Shown here: positions 32,805 through 42,193 of the stretch, one piece after another
How positions within the stretch are numbered: the first letter of the stretch is position 1
Layout of the letters: every line of letters starts with the position of its first letter
DNA from: a virus
Reading direction: 5' to 3' (one strand)
IMG/VR virus record: IMGVR_UViG_3300042545_000821
Coordinates: 1-64,000 of that record
DNA length: 64,000 nt
Position numbers and translations under genes: made by a program
The notes under the pieces: model-generated
What the model saw: only the letters and a program-made list of their open reading frames with translations
What the model was told of the DNA's origin: nothing
Database searches by the model: none

Positions 32805-34370
32805 TTAGAGCAATCCGCCGTCTGGCGTAATTATTAATGCTGTTGGCAGCAGATAAGGGATCTGATTTGCTGCAAGGGTTATTGTAGCTACACCAGAGCC
32901 ATTATCTGTGTTTAACTTAGTTAAAGTTATTGATTCTACGCCTGCAATTCCAGCTGCTTTTGATATAACAGAGGACAGGGCAATAGTTCTTCCAAAAGTA
33001 TTACTTTCGTAAGAAAATAGGCCTCCGGCGTTTAAAAAAGCCTTGGCAATATCTAGTTTTACAGTGTTTCGTTTAAAAGCGGCCCCAACAACTACGTTCA
33101 TAGATACGTATACGGGCACATATGTAGGTTGAACAATAGTTAATGTTGTTCCTACAGGAATTTTATCAGATAAGTATTTTTGAACATTGCTTTGAAGAGT
33201 AGTCCAAGTAGAGGTTGGTGATCCTCCCGCAATTCCGGGAGTATTAGTTCCATCATTTTGAGTCTGTATGTACAAAGTTACTGAGCTGTAAATAGAAGAT
33301 ATTGCTTTAGCTCTACCAATTTGTGGAGTTTGATTTGCTAAAAATTCGTAGTCTTCTAGGGTTACTGCACGTCTGCGGGCAGAAATTGCTGATTTAATCT
33401 TTGTACGTAGTTGATCTGAACTATCCGCATCTGCTCCGCCAATAGCTGAAGCATCATTTGTTACAGACAGATAAGAGACTGCTTCGGGATCTATATTTCC
33501 GGGAATAAAAGTAACTTCAGTGATAGCACTAGATATCACATTTCCTGCGGCACCAAGACTTGTTTTATACGAGGCACTTATAAGTTGTCCTGTAGGGGGA
33601 ACTGCGCCATTAACCCCATCTCCAAATATAACTGTTAAACTTCCATCTGCATTTTGAGAAGTTGTAAACACTAGGGCTGTTGGGCCGTACTCAGAAAGAG
33701 TGTCAACATAAGACCACGCAGCAAATGCAGCTCCTTGCCCTACATACACAATAAGTGAGCTATCTACAAGGCCAAAGTCAGGAATTATTATTTCTTGGCT
33801 TGACTCACCTGTAGACGACCCAAGACTTGCTGGTAATGGCTTGTTATTAACTGGATTAATTAAGTCGGGACGATCAGTATTTACTGTCTTACCTTCTTTT
33901 GCGGTAAGAGTAATTGTTGCTGAGGCAGCTAGCTGTGTCGCAGACTGAGTAGTTTCAAAGTAAACTTCTGTATACGGGCCATATGTTAATGGGGCCATTA
34001 TTTGAGTTCCAATAGGAATGTCTATTGGGGCAGCGCTAGTATTTGTAAAAAGCACGTTTACTGTAGCTGGAGTAGGTCCAGAAGGTTTGTATCCGTACAA
34101 AGCTGCAAAATTTAAAAGAGTTTCCCGTTTTACGGCAGTTTCTACTGATGACTCATTAGCTACTCGGTCTAGATAGTAAGACATTATGTCTCCCATATAG
34201 GCAAATGCTTCTACAAGAACGGAGCCTAAATCGGAAGGGTCTGCGGTATCCCAAGCTTTACCTGTTCTTGAACTAATTAAGTTTATAAGATCAGTCTTAA
34301 GGGCCGCAAAATCTCTAGAAGTGTAGTCAATCTGGGCCATATTATTTAAATTTGAACTGTCGTATGCCAT
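32805..34370 (-). CDS. Baseplate wedge J-like protein (T4 gp6 / P2 gpJ family)
   Basis: 521 residues. The N-terminus IDYTSRDFAALKTDLINLI and DPSDLGSVLVEAFAYMGDIMSYYLDRVANE is the classic baseplate J-like start. The ETLLNFAALYGYKPSG region follows, with an IFGDGVNGAVPPTGQ loop, a GADADSSDQLRTKIKSAISARRRAVTLEDYEFLA motif in the middle and a C-terminal domain. It builds the wedges of the contractile tail's baseplate, next to the gp25-like protein whose gene is just upstream. Confidence 0.93.
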   Translation of the reverse strand: MAYDSSNLNNMAQIDYTSRDFAALKTDLINLISSRTGKAWDTADPSDLGSVLVEAFAYMGDIMSYYLDRVANESSVETAVKRETLLNFAALYGYKPSGPTPATVNVLFTNTSAAPIDIPIGTQIMAPLTYGPYTEVYFETTQSATQLAASATITLTAKEGKTVNTDRPDLINPVNNKPLPASLGSSTGESSQEIIIPDFGLVDSSLIVYVGQGAAFAAWSYVDTLSEYGPTALVFTTSQNADGSLTVIFGDGVNGAVPPTGQLISASYKTSLGAAGNVISSAITEVTFIPGNIDPEAVSYLSVTNDASAIGGADADSSDQLRTKIKSAISARRRAVTLEDYEFLANQTPQIGRAKAISSIYSSVTLYIQTQNDGTNTPGIAGGSPTSTWTTLQSNVQKYLSDKIPVGTTLTIVQPTYVPVYVSMNVVVGAAFKRNTVKLDIAKAFLNAGGLFSYESNTFGRTIALSSVISKAAGIAGVESITLTKLNTDNGSGVATITLAANQIPYLLPTALIITPDGGLL

Positions 34371-34371
34371 A

Positions 34372-34767
34372 TTACCTAACCGCCGTTACTGTTCCATCAG
34401 AACTGAATAGTGCACTACTTACATCTAAGGTCTTTATTGTACTGTCTGGAAGCATTACAGTAATAGTTACCTGAGCTTGCCCGCCATATTCTGGAAGTAG
34501 AGTTGAGATGCTCTGTATCTTAATTTCTGGCAACCAGACTCTTACCGCGGTGCTTACCGCCTGCTTTATAGAGGTGTCTAAAACATTTTCGTTTTCAAAT
34601 AATGCTTGCATAAGGTTTGTGCCATAGGATGTAAGCATTGGTCGTTGTCCTACATTTGTCGATAGTAGAGTTAATAGGCGGTCTAACCAAATTTTACTAG
34701 CTCGTTCTGTAATTTCTACAGCCCCATCTGGGGATAAAGTATAGGGGTAGTTTATAGCGCTGCTCAT
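34372..34767 (-). CDS. gp25/GPW-type baseplate wedge protein
   Basis: 131 residues from ATG 34767, which forms ATGA with the spike gene stop and has AGGAG upstream; an ATG at 34782 is less likely. The layout IKIWLDRLLTLLSTNVGQRPM-like, GTNLMQALFENENV, LDTSIKQAVSTAVRVWLPEI and a final beta strand set match the gp25 lysozyme-related family. It joins the tail tube's hub and the wedge in contractile tails. Confidence 0.92.
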   Translation of the reverse strand: MSSAINYPYTLSPDGAVEITERASKIWLDRLLTLLSTNVGQRPMLTSYGTNLMQALFENENVLDTSIKQAVSTAVRVWLPEIKIQSISTLLPEYGGQAQVTITVMLPDSTIKTLDVSSALFSSDGTVTAVR

Positions 34768-35387
34768 TGCACTCCTATCCATACTGGGTACTCAGGGTCT
34801 CCCGCAACAAACATAACCCATACTAGTTGTCCAACTTTAGGGATAAGTCGATGCGGGGTGTGTTCCGCCACTCTAACTGGGGCTGAAGATCTATTAGTGC
34901 CAAAACCAGCCGCTATAGGGTCTATATCTAATCCCTTAGGCGTTAAGTCTTGTTCTTGAGCATCATTCCATCGTTGAGTAGTATTTTCTATTGTATCGTG
35001 CTTATGGGTCAATTGATGGGTTGTATCAGGAGTTTTTCCAGCATGATTGTTTGTATGGGAAAAAGTAACGGTCACGCTGTGAGCATGGGCCGGGTCTCCT
35101 TCAGTAGAGGTAGTAAATGTAGCGCTATGGTTTCCGTGGCCTAACAACAGGGCCGCCACTTCAGAAGCTAAATGAGGAAGGTGGTCGGGGTGATTTGCCA
35201 TATTTGTTATTGGCTGGCAAGACCGAGCCCAGCCAGAAATTTCTTGACCAGTAGACTGCTGTATCTTTACTTTAATTCTATTCTTTCTTAAAGGATCTTC
35301 TATGTCTACTACTTTAGCCTCATATATACCAAAAAACCTAAATCGACCTGTAGGATCCATTCCATAGTCTTGATCATTTATAATCAT
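34764..35387 (-). CDS. gpV/gp5-type baseplate spike protein
   Basis: 207 residues. The N-terminal OB-fold (YEAKVVDIEDPLRKNRIKVKIQQ, GWARSCQP) and a closing KVGQLVWVMFVAGDPEYPVWIG are typical of P2 gpV or T4 gp5 spike proteins. The His/Thr-rich middle (HSATFTTS, HAHSVTVTFSHTNNHAGKTPDTTHQLTHKH) may form a metal-stabilised spike. It pierces the outer envelope at contraction. It starts with TAATG coupling to the upstream hub gene. Confidence 0.88.
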   Translation of the reverse strand: MIINDQDYGMDPTGRFRFFGIYEAKVVDIEDPLRKNRIKVKIQQSTGQEISGWARSCQPITNMANHPDHLPHLASEVAALLLGHGNHSATFTTSTEGDPAHAHSVTVTFSHTNNHAGKTPDTTHQLTHKHDTIENTTQRWNDAQEQDLTPKGLDIDPIAAGFGTNRSSAPVRVAEHTPHRLIPKVGQLVWVMFVAGDPEYPVWIGVQ

Positions 35388-35986
35388 TAACTAACCCTCT
35401 CATTCGCAGCCCAAGTAACTGGGCGTTTAATAATAGAAAAATCTGGAACAACATCTTGACCCAGATCATTATAGGGCTTAACGACTACAGAACTTGGAGG
35501 CGTGACTCCGTAGTTAGGCTCTAAAGTAGAGTTATTTATTGCAAAAGAATAGTCTTGGAGCGTAGATAAAGCCGGTGTTATAGCTTGTCCCGAAAGTTCT
35601 CCAGATATGTCCCTTTTTGAGAAGGCTTTATAAGCGTCTGGATTAGTTTGACCTAAAATATCTGTGCCGACCTCCAGCTTCATCATATATTTTGCTGGAA
35701 TTCCACCAAATATGTGTTTAACTGAAAGAACTGTCCAATACCCATCCATTCCGTCTGGCAAGCCATCTAAGTAAATAGGCTCATAAGGTTTAACTAGGCA
35801 GTCCCCAATTAAATTTACTTTTGCTCTATATGCATATCTTTGAGCGTCAGCAAAGTCATTAGCAATATATTTACTTTCAGTAAGGGTAGTGGCTACCTCA
35901 AAAACATTATGCTTAGTAAAAGCTGCTTTAGAAGATCCGCTATTACTTTTGTTTACCTTAGAGAATCTAGAGTTTTTAGAGGTCAT
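35387..35986 (-). CDS. Second part of the baseplate hub (C-terminal-type domain)
   Basis: 199 residues from ATG 35986, which overlaps the upstream stop as ATGA and has GGGAGG seven bases before it. The sequence YIANDFADAQRYAYRAKVNLIGDCLVKPYEPIYLDGLPDGMDGYWTVLSVKHIFG resembles the C-terminal region of gpD/gp27-type hub proteins. The preceding gene has the N-terminal part, so the hub seems to be split into two coupled polypeptides. Alternatively it is a separate tail protein; the layout supports the first reading. Confidence 0.6.
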   Translation of the reverse strand: MTSKNSRFSKVNKSNSGSSKAAFTKHNVFEVATTLTESKYIANDFADAQRYAYRAKVNLIGDCLVKPYEPIYLDGLPDGMDGYWTVLSVKHIFGGIPAKYMMKLEVGTDILGQTNPDAYKAFSKRDISGELSGQAITPALSTLQDYSFAINNSTLEPNYGVTPPSSVVVKPYNDLGQDVVPDFSIIKRPVTWAANERVS

Positions 35987-36849
35987 TGAAGGGCCTCCCA
36001 AGCTTTAAAGTCTGCAGAAGTTTCTTCTACTACAACAATTCCTTTATCTTCAAATTGAAAGTCTTTAAGCGCATGCTTTGTTTCAATAATTGTGCCTGTT
36101 TTTTCATTATACCCAGTTATAATTCTGTCTACTCTTGAACCCAGTTCTGGAGACTCATCTGAAACTATTGGATCAAAAGAAATAATGCTACCCATTGCTC
36201 TTTCAAGACGAGTAACAGACCCGCCAAGCTCTTTGTCTACATAGTTAAAGTAAGGTGCTTGATCTTTTTTATTAGCATAAATTTTATTTTTAGAAACAAA
36301 TATAATTGTTGTGCCCTCAACTCTTAGCGCAAATCCAGTCTGTTTAGCTAAGCGGCGTAATAATTGCCAGTCACTTTGTCCAGCTTGAACTATAGTTTTT
36401 CTCACTCGAGGGTGCCTTTGAGTAACAGCTTTCATCCCATATTTAGAGGCAACTTTTTTAACAACTTGGTCTGCGGTAACATTTTTATAAATTTTTTGGT
36501 CTGTATTTTTTAATAGGTATGACGCAGATACGCATAAAATATTTGTATTTTGAGCGTCTGATTCATTTATAGGCTCAACAGAGTACACATACCCATAAAA
36601 GTTTTGTTTTATATTATTTGTACTATAGGTAAATTGAATTGGGTCACCTGAAGATACGACCGTACCGTCAGAGTAAGGCTTGCCTTTAAAATGCAGCATA
36701 AGGCGATCATGCTGATCCCTATCTTGATACAACTCTGCGCCTATTAATATAAGCTTAAATTCAGGTGCTTTAGGAAAAGAAACTTTGTACGAATTGTACT
36801 CAGCGCTAGATTCCCAAGGAAAAAATTTTCTAGGGCCATTACTTAGCAT
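35983..36849 (-). CDS. gpD/gp27-type baseplate hub, N-terminal part
   Basis: 288 residues. FKLILIGAELYQDRDQHDRLMLHFKGKPYSDGTVVSSGDPIQFTYS and GYVYSVEPI then SYLLKNTDQKIYKNVTADQVVKKVASKYGMK match the VgrG/gpD-type hub: two barrel domains linked by an ankle-like loop. It forms the trimer that carries the spike. The start overlaps the LysM protein's end by 11 bases. The C-terminus seems short and continues functionally in the next gene. Confidence 0.85.
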   Translation of the reverse strand: MLSNGPRKFFPWESSAEYNSYKVSFPKAPEFKLILIGAELYQDRDQHDRLMLHFKGKPYSDGTVVSSGDPIQFTYSTNNIKQNFYGYVYSVEPINESDAQNTNILCVSASYLLKNTDQKIYKNVTADQVVKKVASKYGMKAVTQRHPRVRKTIVQAGQSDWQLLRRLAKQTGFALRVEGTTIIFVSKNKIYANKKDQAPYFNYVDKELGGSVTRLERAMGSIISFDPIVSDESPELGSRVDRIITGYNEKTGTIIETKHALKDFQFEDKGIVVVEETSADFKAWEALQ

Positions 36850-37120
36850 ATGGCATCCTTATTACTGTACCGGGTTCTATGGAAAAAGGGTCAGAAATTA
36901 GTTGATTAATCTCTAAAATTTGCCACCAATATTTAGAGTGACCTATGAAGTTTTTAGCAAGCTCTCCTAACGAGTCTCCGTCTTTCCATACGTAGTCAAC
37001 ATACTTATAGGTAACGTCGTCTGGAAAATTTCTAAATACGGCAATAGTGTATTCTTTTGTGTACTTATGTTTAACCTGGGCAAGAGGTCCATCGTAATAC
37101 CTAGATACTCTATCAATCAT
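36839..37120 (-). CDS. LysM-domain tail protein (gp53-like)
   Basis: 93 residues. The C-terminal half YVWKDGDSLGELAKNFIGHSKYWWQILEINQLISDPFSIEPGTVIRMPY is a LysM domain with the phage variant of the WxIAxxN motif. In contractile-tail phages a small LysM protein lies between tape measure and hub and anchors the hub or baseplate (T4 gp53-like). The ATG overlaps the upstream stop as ATGA. Confidence 0.85.
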   Translation of the reverse strand: MIDRVSRYYDGPLAQVKHKYTKEYTIAVFRNFPDDVTYKYVDYVWKDGDSLGELAKNFIGHSKYWWQILEINQLISDPFSIEPGTVIRMPYAK

Positions 37121-38922
37121 GGCGTTGTCGTCCCTGTGCTTGCAGTTTTACTTGCGTTTGGATCAACTTCAGGTATTGCAGCATCTTCTTTGTTTTTAGC
37201 CTTTAAGAACTCATCAACAGCCGCACCTGATGGGTATCTCAAGAAACTAATGCTGACTACTGAAAGCATCGGCACCATTTTGTCGGTAAAGACAACGTGG
37301 TCTACTGATATGTTTTGTAAAGAGCCATAATATCGCATATTATCGTGAAGAACAAACCAAAGAGGTACGCCGGTTATGTAACCTTTATCTGCAGACTCTC
37401 CATCATAGGTAAGCAAAGAGTTACCCTTCATATCTCTATTTCCATTAACAGATCTATATAAAAACTCAAGGTCGTACTCAGTACCGCGCAGTAAAATGCC
37501 CTCAACTTCTTCTTTAGATAGCTGTCTAGGGTAGTTTCTTGAGTGTAATGTTGGCGCTGCTTTTAGTGGCATTAACTCAGTCATATCGGCAATTCTATTT
37601 AAATACAAAGTAAAATTGACGGCAATATTTCCAGCAATAAGGTTTGCGGGGTCTTGAGTAGATAAGGTCCAGTCAATAGAGGTATTCATAGGAATGCTAT
37701 AGTTAATGCTTTGAGGGTTGTACATAAATTTAAAGCCAAAAATAGGTACTTTACCCTTTGTTTGAGTGGCTACGTTTAAAGATTCTGCAGCTCCTTGGCT
37801 TTGAAAAATACGGCCAAGGTTATTTCTACTATCTACAAATTGACTAAATACCGAGTTTGCTTTAAAGGTATCAATAACAATGCTTTTATTTTCACGCATG
37901 GCAGTTTCGTAATCAGCGACACGTATTCCATGGGATATACCCCTAGACACATAATGTGCAGGTGGGTTGTACGTAATACTATCTGTGCTGGGTATAGTTA
38001 ATCCACCCTCTGGTGGTTCAGGGGTAGGGGCTACTGGCTCTTCACAGTTTGCAGAATTAGCTTTAAGAAGCAATTGTTTAGCGTATTTCTCACTAGGTTG
38101 TTTTACAGGTGAGCCAACTAATGTTCCGGCCGTGTCAAATCTGTATAAAATCCAACTACTAGCTGTTCCCGCTGGGTAACCCGCAACCTGCGTAAATAGT
38201 ATTTTTAAAGCTAACCATTGTTTTTTACACGCATCGTAAACTATGTTATATTGATAATCTGGCACATTAGGTTTTTCAGAGTAGTCATAGTACGAAGTTC
38301 TAGTTCCTGCTAGAGGGGGGCTTGGGACTGCCCACGTAGTTCCAGGAAACATAGCATCAATAATTAATTTAAAAGGTTTAGTTGGCTTAGTTGCTGCGAC
38401 AGTAAAGTTAACAGCTGGTACTTTTCCTTTACGGTCATAATTAACGGCATCAGCGGGCAGCGGCGTAGATGATCCAACCTTAACACTTATTACTGGCTTA
38501 GCAGTAGTCTGTACGTCAGAAGTAACATTAAACCAAAATACTGTGCCAGAACCTCCACCTACGTTTCGTTCTGGTTCTTGTTTTATTCCAGTTATTTTTC
38601 CCTTAAAATTTGCGTTGGCAGTTGCAGTTACGTTAACGCCACCTTCTTCGTTATCGCCAAGAAAATTAATAGCCAATTGGTTGCCTTGTTGGGGAGTTCT
38701 TTTATAGACCCTAATTCTATATTGAACAGTATTTCGTGTGTTTACCTGTTTTCCATCAGAAGGTATTAAAACCCACTCATTACTATAATAAAAGTCAACT
38801 GTTTCTCGGCCACCAGATGCCGTTGAGTTTGAGCCTGCTGCAGAAACAGAGTAGGTTATAGGACTTATATCTGAGTACTCATACGCTTGAACTGTGTAAT
38901 AAAAGTCAGCTGCTGAAGTCAT
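37117..38922 (-). CDS. Large baseplate or tail-tip protein, 601 aa
   Basis: The N-terminal 300 residues are a set of beta-sandwich stretches (VDFYYSNEWVLIPSDG, WFNVTSDVQTTAKPVISVKV). A Pro-rich linker (EEPVAPTPEPPEGG) leads to a C-terminal domain with FGFKFMYNPQSINYSIPMNTSIDW and LWFVLHDNMRYYGSLQNISVDH, which resembles the phage tail protein found beside LysM proteins. It is probably a tail-completion or baseplate component. The start overlaps the tape measure stop as TAATG. The exact family was not identified. Confidence 0.7.
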   Translation of the reverse strand: MTSAADFYYTVQAYEYSDISPITYSVSAAGSNSTASGGRETVDFYYSNEWVLIPSDGKQVNTRNTVQYRIRVYKRTPQQGNQLAINFLGDNEEGGVNVTATANANFKGKITGIKQEPERNVGGGSGTVFWFNVTSDVQTTAKPVISVKVGSSTPLPADAVNYDRKGKVPAVNFTVAATKPTKPFKLIIDAMFPGTTWAVPSPPLAGTRTSYYDYSEKPNVPDYQYNIVYDACKKQWLALKILFTQVAGYPAGTASSWILYRFDTAGTLVGSPVKQPSEKYAKQLLLKANSANCEEPVAPTPEPPEGGLTIPSTDSITYNPPAHYVSRGISHGIRVADYETAMRENKSIVIDTFKANSVFSQFVDSRNNLGRIFQSQGAAESLNVATQTKGKVPIFGFKFMYNPQSINYSIPMNTSIDWTLSTQDPANLIAGNIAVNFTLYLNRIADMTELMPLKAAPTLHSRNYPRQLSKEEVEGILLRGTEYDLEFLYRSVNGNRDMKGNSLLTYDGESADKGYITGVPLWFVLHDNMRYYGSLQNISVDHVVFTDKMVPMLSVVSISFLRYPSGAAVDEFLKAKNKEDAAIPEVDPNASKTASTGTTTP

Positions 38923-41900
38923 TAGTATGTCCCTATTCCATTTAAGCGTAGTTCGTCTTCTAGCACTTTTTTAAATTTCCTAACCATAGCCTCAGCTTCA
39001 GCATTACTTGCTTGGGCTATTTGAACATGCATTGTTACGTTTATGTCTTGCTTTGAGGCTGTAGAGAAGCTAGACGTACTACGTGAGCTGTTAACAGCTT
39101 GTGCGCCAGTGGTTGCCCCAAGAGACATAGACTGCGCAGATCCAATATTCTCAGACCCACCAATACCATTGTCTGCCCCACCAATACCTGCAGCTTTCTG
39201 TGTTGTTGCGGCATCATCTAAGAACTTAGTAAACGTGCCGCTAGTAAAGGTTGTCCAACCTTTCCAATGCTTTCCTTGGTTACTTTTTTCATAGCCAGCG
39301 GCAATATTATACTCTGCATTTTTTAATCTACTGCCGTCACGATAAGGGTCGTTATAAGCTTTCCAATCTTTTAAAGATCTAATTTGGAAAGCACCGTAGC
39401 TAGGGCCCCATTTTTTAGACACTAAATGCTTATCACCAACCGCGTCTGCCCTACCACCAGACTCAGCCAAAGCAACAGCAAAAGCAGTTTGAAGTGCCGC
39501 CCCTCGGAAACCTTGTGCATGAAGCATTCTCATTAACCCTTTGCGGCTTCCCCCGGTCATGCCGGCGCTATCTCCTGAAACTGGGTTCTCTTCTGAGTTA
39601 AAGATTGCTGTTCCTCGTTTTTTACCTAAACCTACTTTACCGCCGCCCTTATCTAGGTAACTATTAACGTCGTCCCAACCTACCGGACTTCCAGAACTTA
39701 TTTTGCTTTTTACTAAGGCGCCTAGCTCAGCGGAGTTTAGGTCAGATATTGAATTAAATGTAAAAGGCCTTCCGCTTCCCGATACATCTGAGTAAGGTAG
39801 CTCTTTATTAAATACCCTATTAATTACGCGCTTACCTATGTTAATTCCGCTAGTAACCATATTTTTAATAAATTGAAATGCTTTGCCAAAGAATGATCTA
39901 GGGTCTTTTCTTCCTTGAGCACCTACACCACCATGGTCTCTAACCTCAAAGTGAAGGTGGGGACCAGTTGAGGTTCCTGCTCCTGAAGAGCCTTTAGCTC
40001 CACCAGACTTTGCAACTTCTTGCCCGCTAGTAACTTTGTCGCCTTTTTTAACAAGAATTTTACTAAGGTGAGCGTACATAGTTGACTTGCCGCCAGCATG
40101 TTTAATAATTAAATATCGTCCGTATTGACGGTGCATTCCTGTTTCAGAAACTGTTCCATCACCTGCAGCAGCAATAGATGTTCCTACAGGTACGCCGTAG
40201 TCAATACCTGAGTGGTTTGAACTAATTCCTGGGTTTCTTTTAGCTGCATCCGGTCTAGGACCATAAGGAGAAGTTACTTTTGTTCCAGGAGGAACAGGCA
40301 TTTGTAGAATATTTCCTTTTGGTTTTACAGCAGTTGACGCAACGCTCCCACTTGTTGGCATTTCTGGGCCACCCATTCCGTGAGAACAGCCCATTGATCC
40401 GTGGGAACAACCTCCGTCCCCACCTCCCATGCCTCCGTCTTTAACGCCACCAGTTGCTAAGTTTCCAACTCCACCTGCAGCCATTCCTGCAAATGCTCCC
40501 GGAACTCCACCAGCAGCTAATCCCGTAAGTCCGCCTTGACCAATATCAAATGCCATGTTGCCAAGCCATTTAGCCCAACCAGGTAACTTATTACCTTTTT
40601 TATTTAACCACTGCTGTGCTTTTTCCAGTCCCGTGTAGATACCTGCAGCTAATCCAACACGCCCAAACTTTGCTGCTTTAGATCCTTTGGCAAGAATGCC
40701 AGTAGCTTTAAATTTACCTTTACCGGTAAGCATACTCATTAGACCTGCTCCAAGCCCTGTTGCCCCAGCAGCACCCGCAGCACCCGCACCACCACCACCA
40801 GCTGCAGCTGCAGCAGCGCCTGGCCCAATAATTCCAACACGTTTTGCTAAATTAGCGGCTAATAACATTTGACCTATGTTGGCTGCGCCGCCGGCTGCCA
40901 TACCACCAAGATTAGATAGTGTTGCGCCAGTATTACCCGCCCCAGGAAAAGTTTGAAGGGCTCCTTTAAAAGTCATAAGTGCTTGAGTGACTGAGGGAAG
41001 AGCTTCAGCAAGAGAGCTAAATCCATCATTTACAGAGGCAGTAGTTCTAAGGGCTACGTTATAGCCGCCTACTAAACCAGATTCTGTAGCTTGTAACTTT
41101 CTAGCTTCGCTACTATTGTATCTAAACTGTGATCTAATAGGGCTGTCTTTAGCTACACCCATTAAATCTAATGCTTTATTTGAATTGTTTAGGTCGCCTT
41201 TTTTTAATCCCCCACCTTTTGACGCACGAGCAACAATTCCTGCTTGCAATATTCCTAGAAGATTAGGATCTCCACCAGCAACAGCCATAAGAGATTGATA
41301 TCCCTTACTGTTTGGGTTATAGACCATCTGCGCTTGTTCTGCGGTTATTTTCCTACCGCCATATAAAAAGTTATAGGTATCATTAATAACTTGATTCATT
41401 GGTCTTTGATTGCCTTTTGAATCACGAGTTCTTACGCCCATACGTAAGAAACTCATGCCATTCATACCAGCAATAGCGCCAGCTACTTGCTCGTTTGAGC
41501 CTCCGCTTATAGCGCTAAGTCCACCAACTTGACTCATAACGTTTTTAGAGCTTAAACTATTCGCTAAATATCCGCCTTGATACGCAAGAGCTGTGGCAGC
41601 CATAGTAGGGCCCATAGCGCTTGTAGCACCGTTTCCTACTTGTTTATTTGCAAGACCAAGAGCTTTACGTGTAGACATCCCACTTCTACCCGCGTAAGTA
41701 TCCAACGCCATTCTCTGGGTAACAGCTGCCATAGTATCTGGGGCCATTGAGTACGCCAGACCACCAACAGCAGCTGTTGCTAAAGCAGCGCCGCCAACAA
41801 TTTTTTCGGTGCGAGTAAAGCTGCCTAGGCCAAGTTTTTGACTTCCATCATATTTTCCACCAGTAGCGGCAGACATAGCTTTAGCGGCTTTTTCAAAATT

Positions 41901-42035
41901 TTTGGCAAATTTTTCAGACATGTCAACTAACGTCTTCATATCTTTTATAAAGCCTTTACCGGCTTTATCCATCTTACTTGTGGTGCCCGCAGCCTTTTTT
42001 TCGTCGTCAGGGGTCACCAGGTTTTGACCTGCCAT
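38922..42035 (-). CDS. Tape measure protein with M23 peptidase and transglycosylase domains
   Basis: 1037 residues. Long helical, Gly/Ala-rich stretches (residues 100-560) fit a tail length ruler. An M23/LytM endopeptidase follows at about residues 600-720: VTSPYGPRPD, NHSGIDYG (zinc ligands His and Asp) and STGPHLHFEV (H-x-H). A lysozyme-like transglycosylase domain lies at about 850-970, with AVALAESGG (catalytic Glu) and SYGAFQIRS. The two domains would open the peptidoglycan as the tail tube is injected. A His/Met/Cys-rich patch (GGCSHGSMGCSHGMGG) lies between ruler and peptidase and could bind metal. Confidence 0.93.
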   Translation of the reverse strand: MAGQNLVTPDDEKKAAGTTSKMDKAGKGFIKDMKTLVDMSEKFAKNFEKAAKAMSAATGGKYDGSQKLGLGSFTRTEKIVGGAALATAAVGGLAYSMAPDTMAAVTQRMALDTYAGRSGMSTRKALGLANKQVGNGATSAMGPTMAATALAYQGGYLANSLSSKNVMSQVGGLSAISGGSNEQVAGAIAGMNGMSFLRMGVRTRDSKGNQRPMNQVINDTYNFLYGGRKITAEQAQMVYNPNSKGYQSLMAVAGGDPNLLGILQAGIVARASKGGGLKKGDLNNSNKALDLMGVAKDSPIRSQFRYNSSEARKLQATESGLVGGYNVALRTTASVNDGFSSLAEALPSVTQALMTFKGALQTFPGAGNTGATLSNLGGMAAGGAANIGQMLLAANLAKRVGIIGPGAAAAAAGGGGAGAAGAAGATGLGAGLMSMLTGKGKFKATGILAKGSKAAKFGRVGLAAGIYTGLEKAQQWLNKKGNKLPGWAKWLGNMAFDIGQGGLTGLAAGGVPGAFAGMAAGGVGNLATGGVKDGGMGGGDGGCSHGSMGCSHGMGGPEMPTSGSVASTAVKPKGNILQMPVPPGTKVTSPYGPRPDAAKRNPGISSNHSGIDYGVPVGTSIAAAGDGTVSETGMHRQYGRYLIIKHAGGKSTMYAHLSKILVKKGDKVTSGQEVAKSGGAKGSSGAGTSTGPHLHFEVRDHGGVGAQGRKDPRSFFGKAFQFIKNMVTSGINIGKRVINRVFNKELPYSDVSGSGRPFTFNSISDLNSAELGALVKSKISSGSPVGWDDVNSYLDKGGGKVGLGKKRGTAIFNSEENPVSGDSAGMTGGSRKGLMRMLHAQGFRGAALQTAFAVALAESGGRADAVGDKHLVSKKWGPSYGAFQIRSLKDWKAYNDPYRDGSRLKNAEYNIAAGYEKSNQGKHWKGWTTFTSGTFTKFLDDAATTQKAAGIGGADNGIGGSENIGSAQSMSLGATTGAQAVNSSRSTSSFSTASKQDINVTMHVQIAQASNAEAEAMVRKFKKVLEDELRLNGIGTY

Positions 42036-42037
42036 AT

Positions 42038-42193
42038 TTATCTCACCGCCTTAGGTTTCATTGCAGCTTTACTTAACCAAACCATTCTTTCTCTAAAAGA
42101 GAGGGAACGAATATCTGTTAACGTCCATCCTGGATAGTGCTGGGATATAAGATCGTAGCTATCTAGTAGTACGTCGTAACTTGATTCATTCTC
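42038..42193 (-). CDS. Frameshifted C-terminal extension of the tail assembly chaperone
   Basis: A 51-codon frame, without a good start of its own, runs from the slip site to a stop three bases before the tape measure ATG. It encodes SSYDVLLDSYDLISQHYPGWTLTDIRSLSFRERMVWLSKAAM, a style typical of the second part of tail assembly chaperones. It is in the +1 frame relative to the upstream gene and only reachable in a 21-base window between a TAG in its own frame and the upstream stop. The lambda G/GT principle is well known for genes just before the tape measure. Confidence 0.75.
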   Translation of the reverse strand, partial: ENESSYDVLLDSYDLISQHYPGWTLTDIRSLSFRERMVWLSKAAMKPKAVR

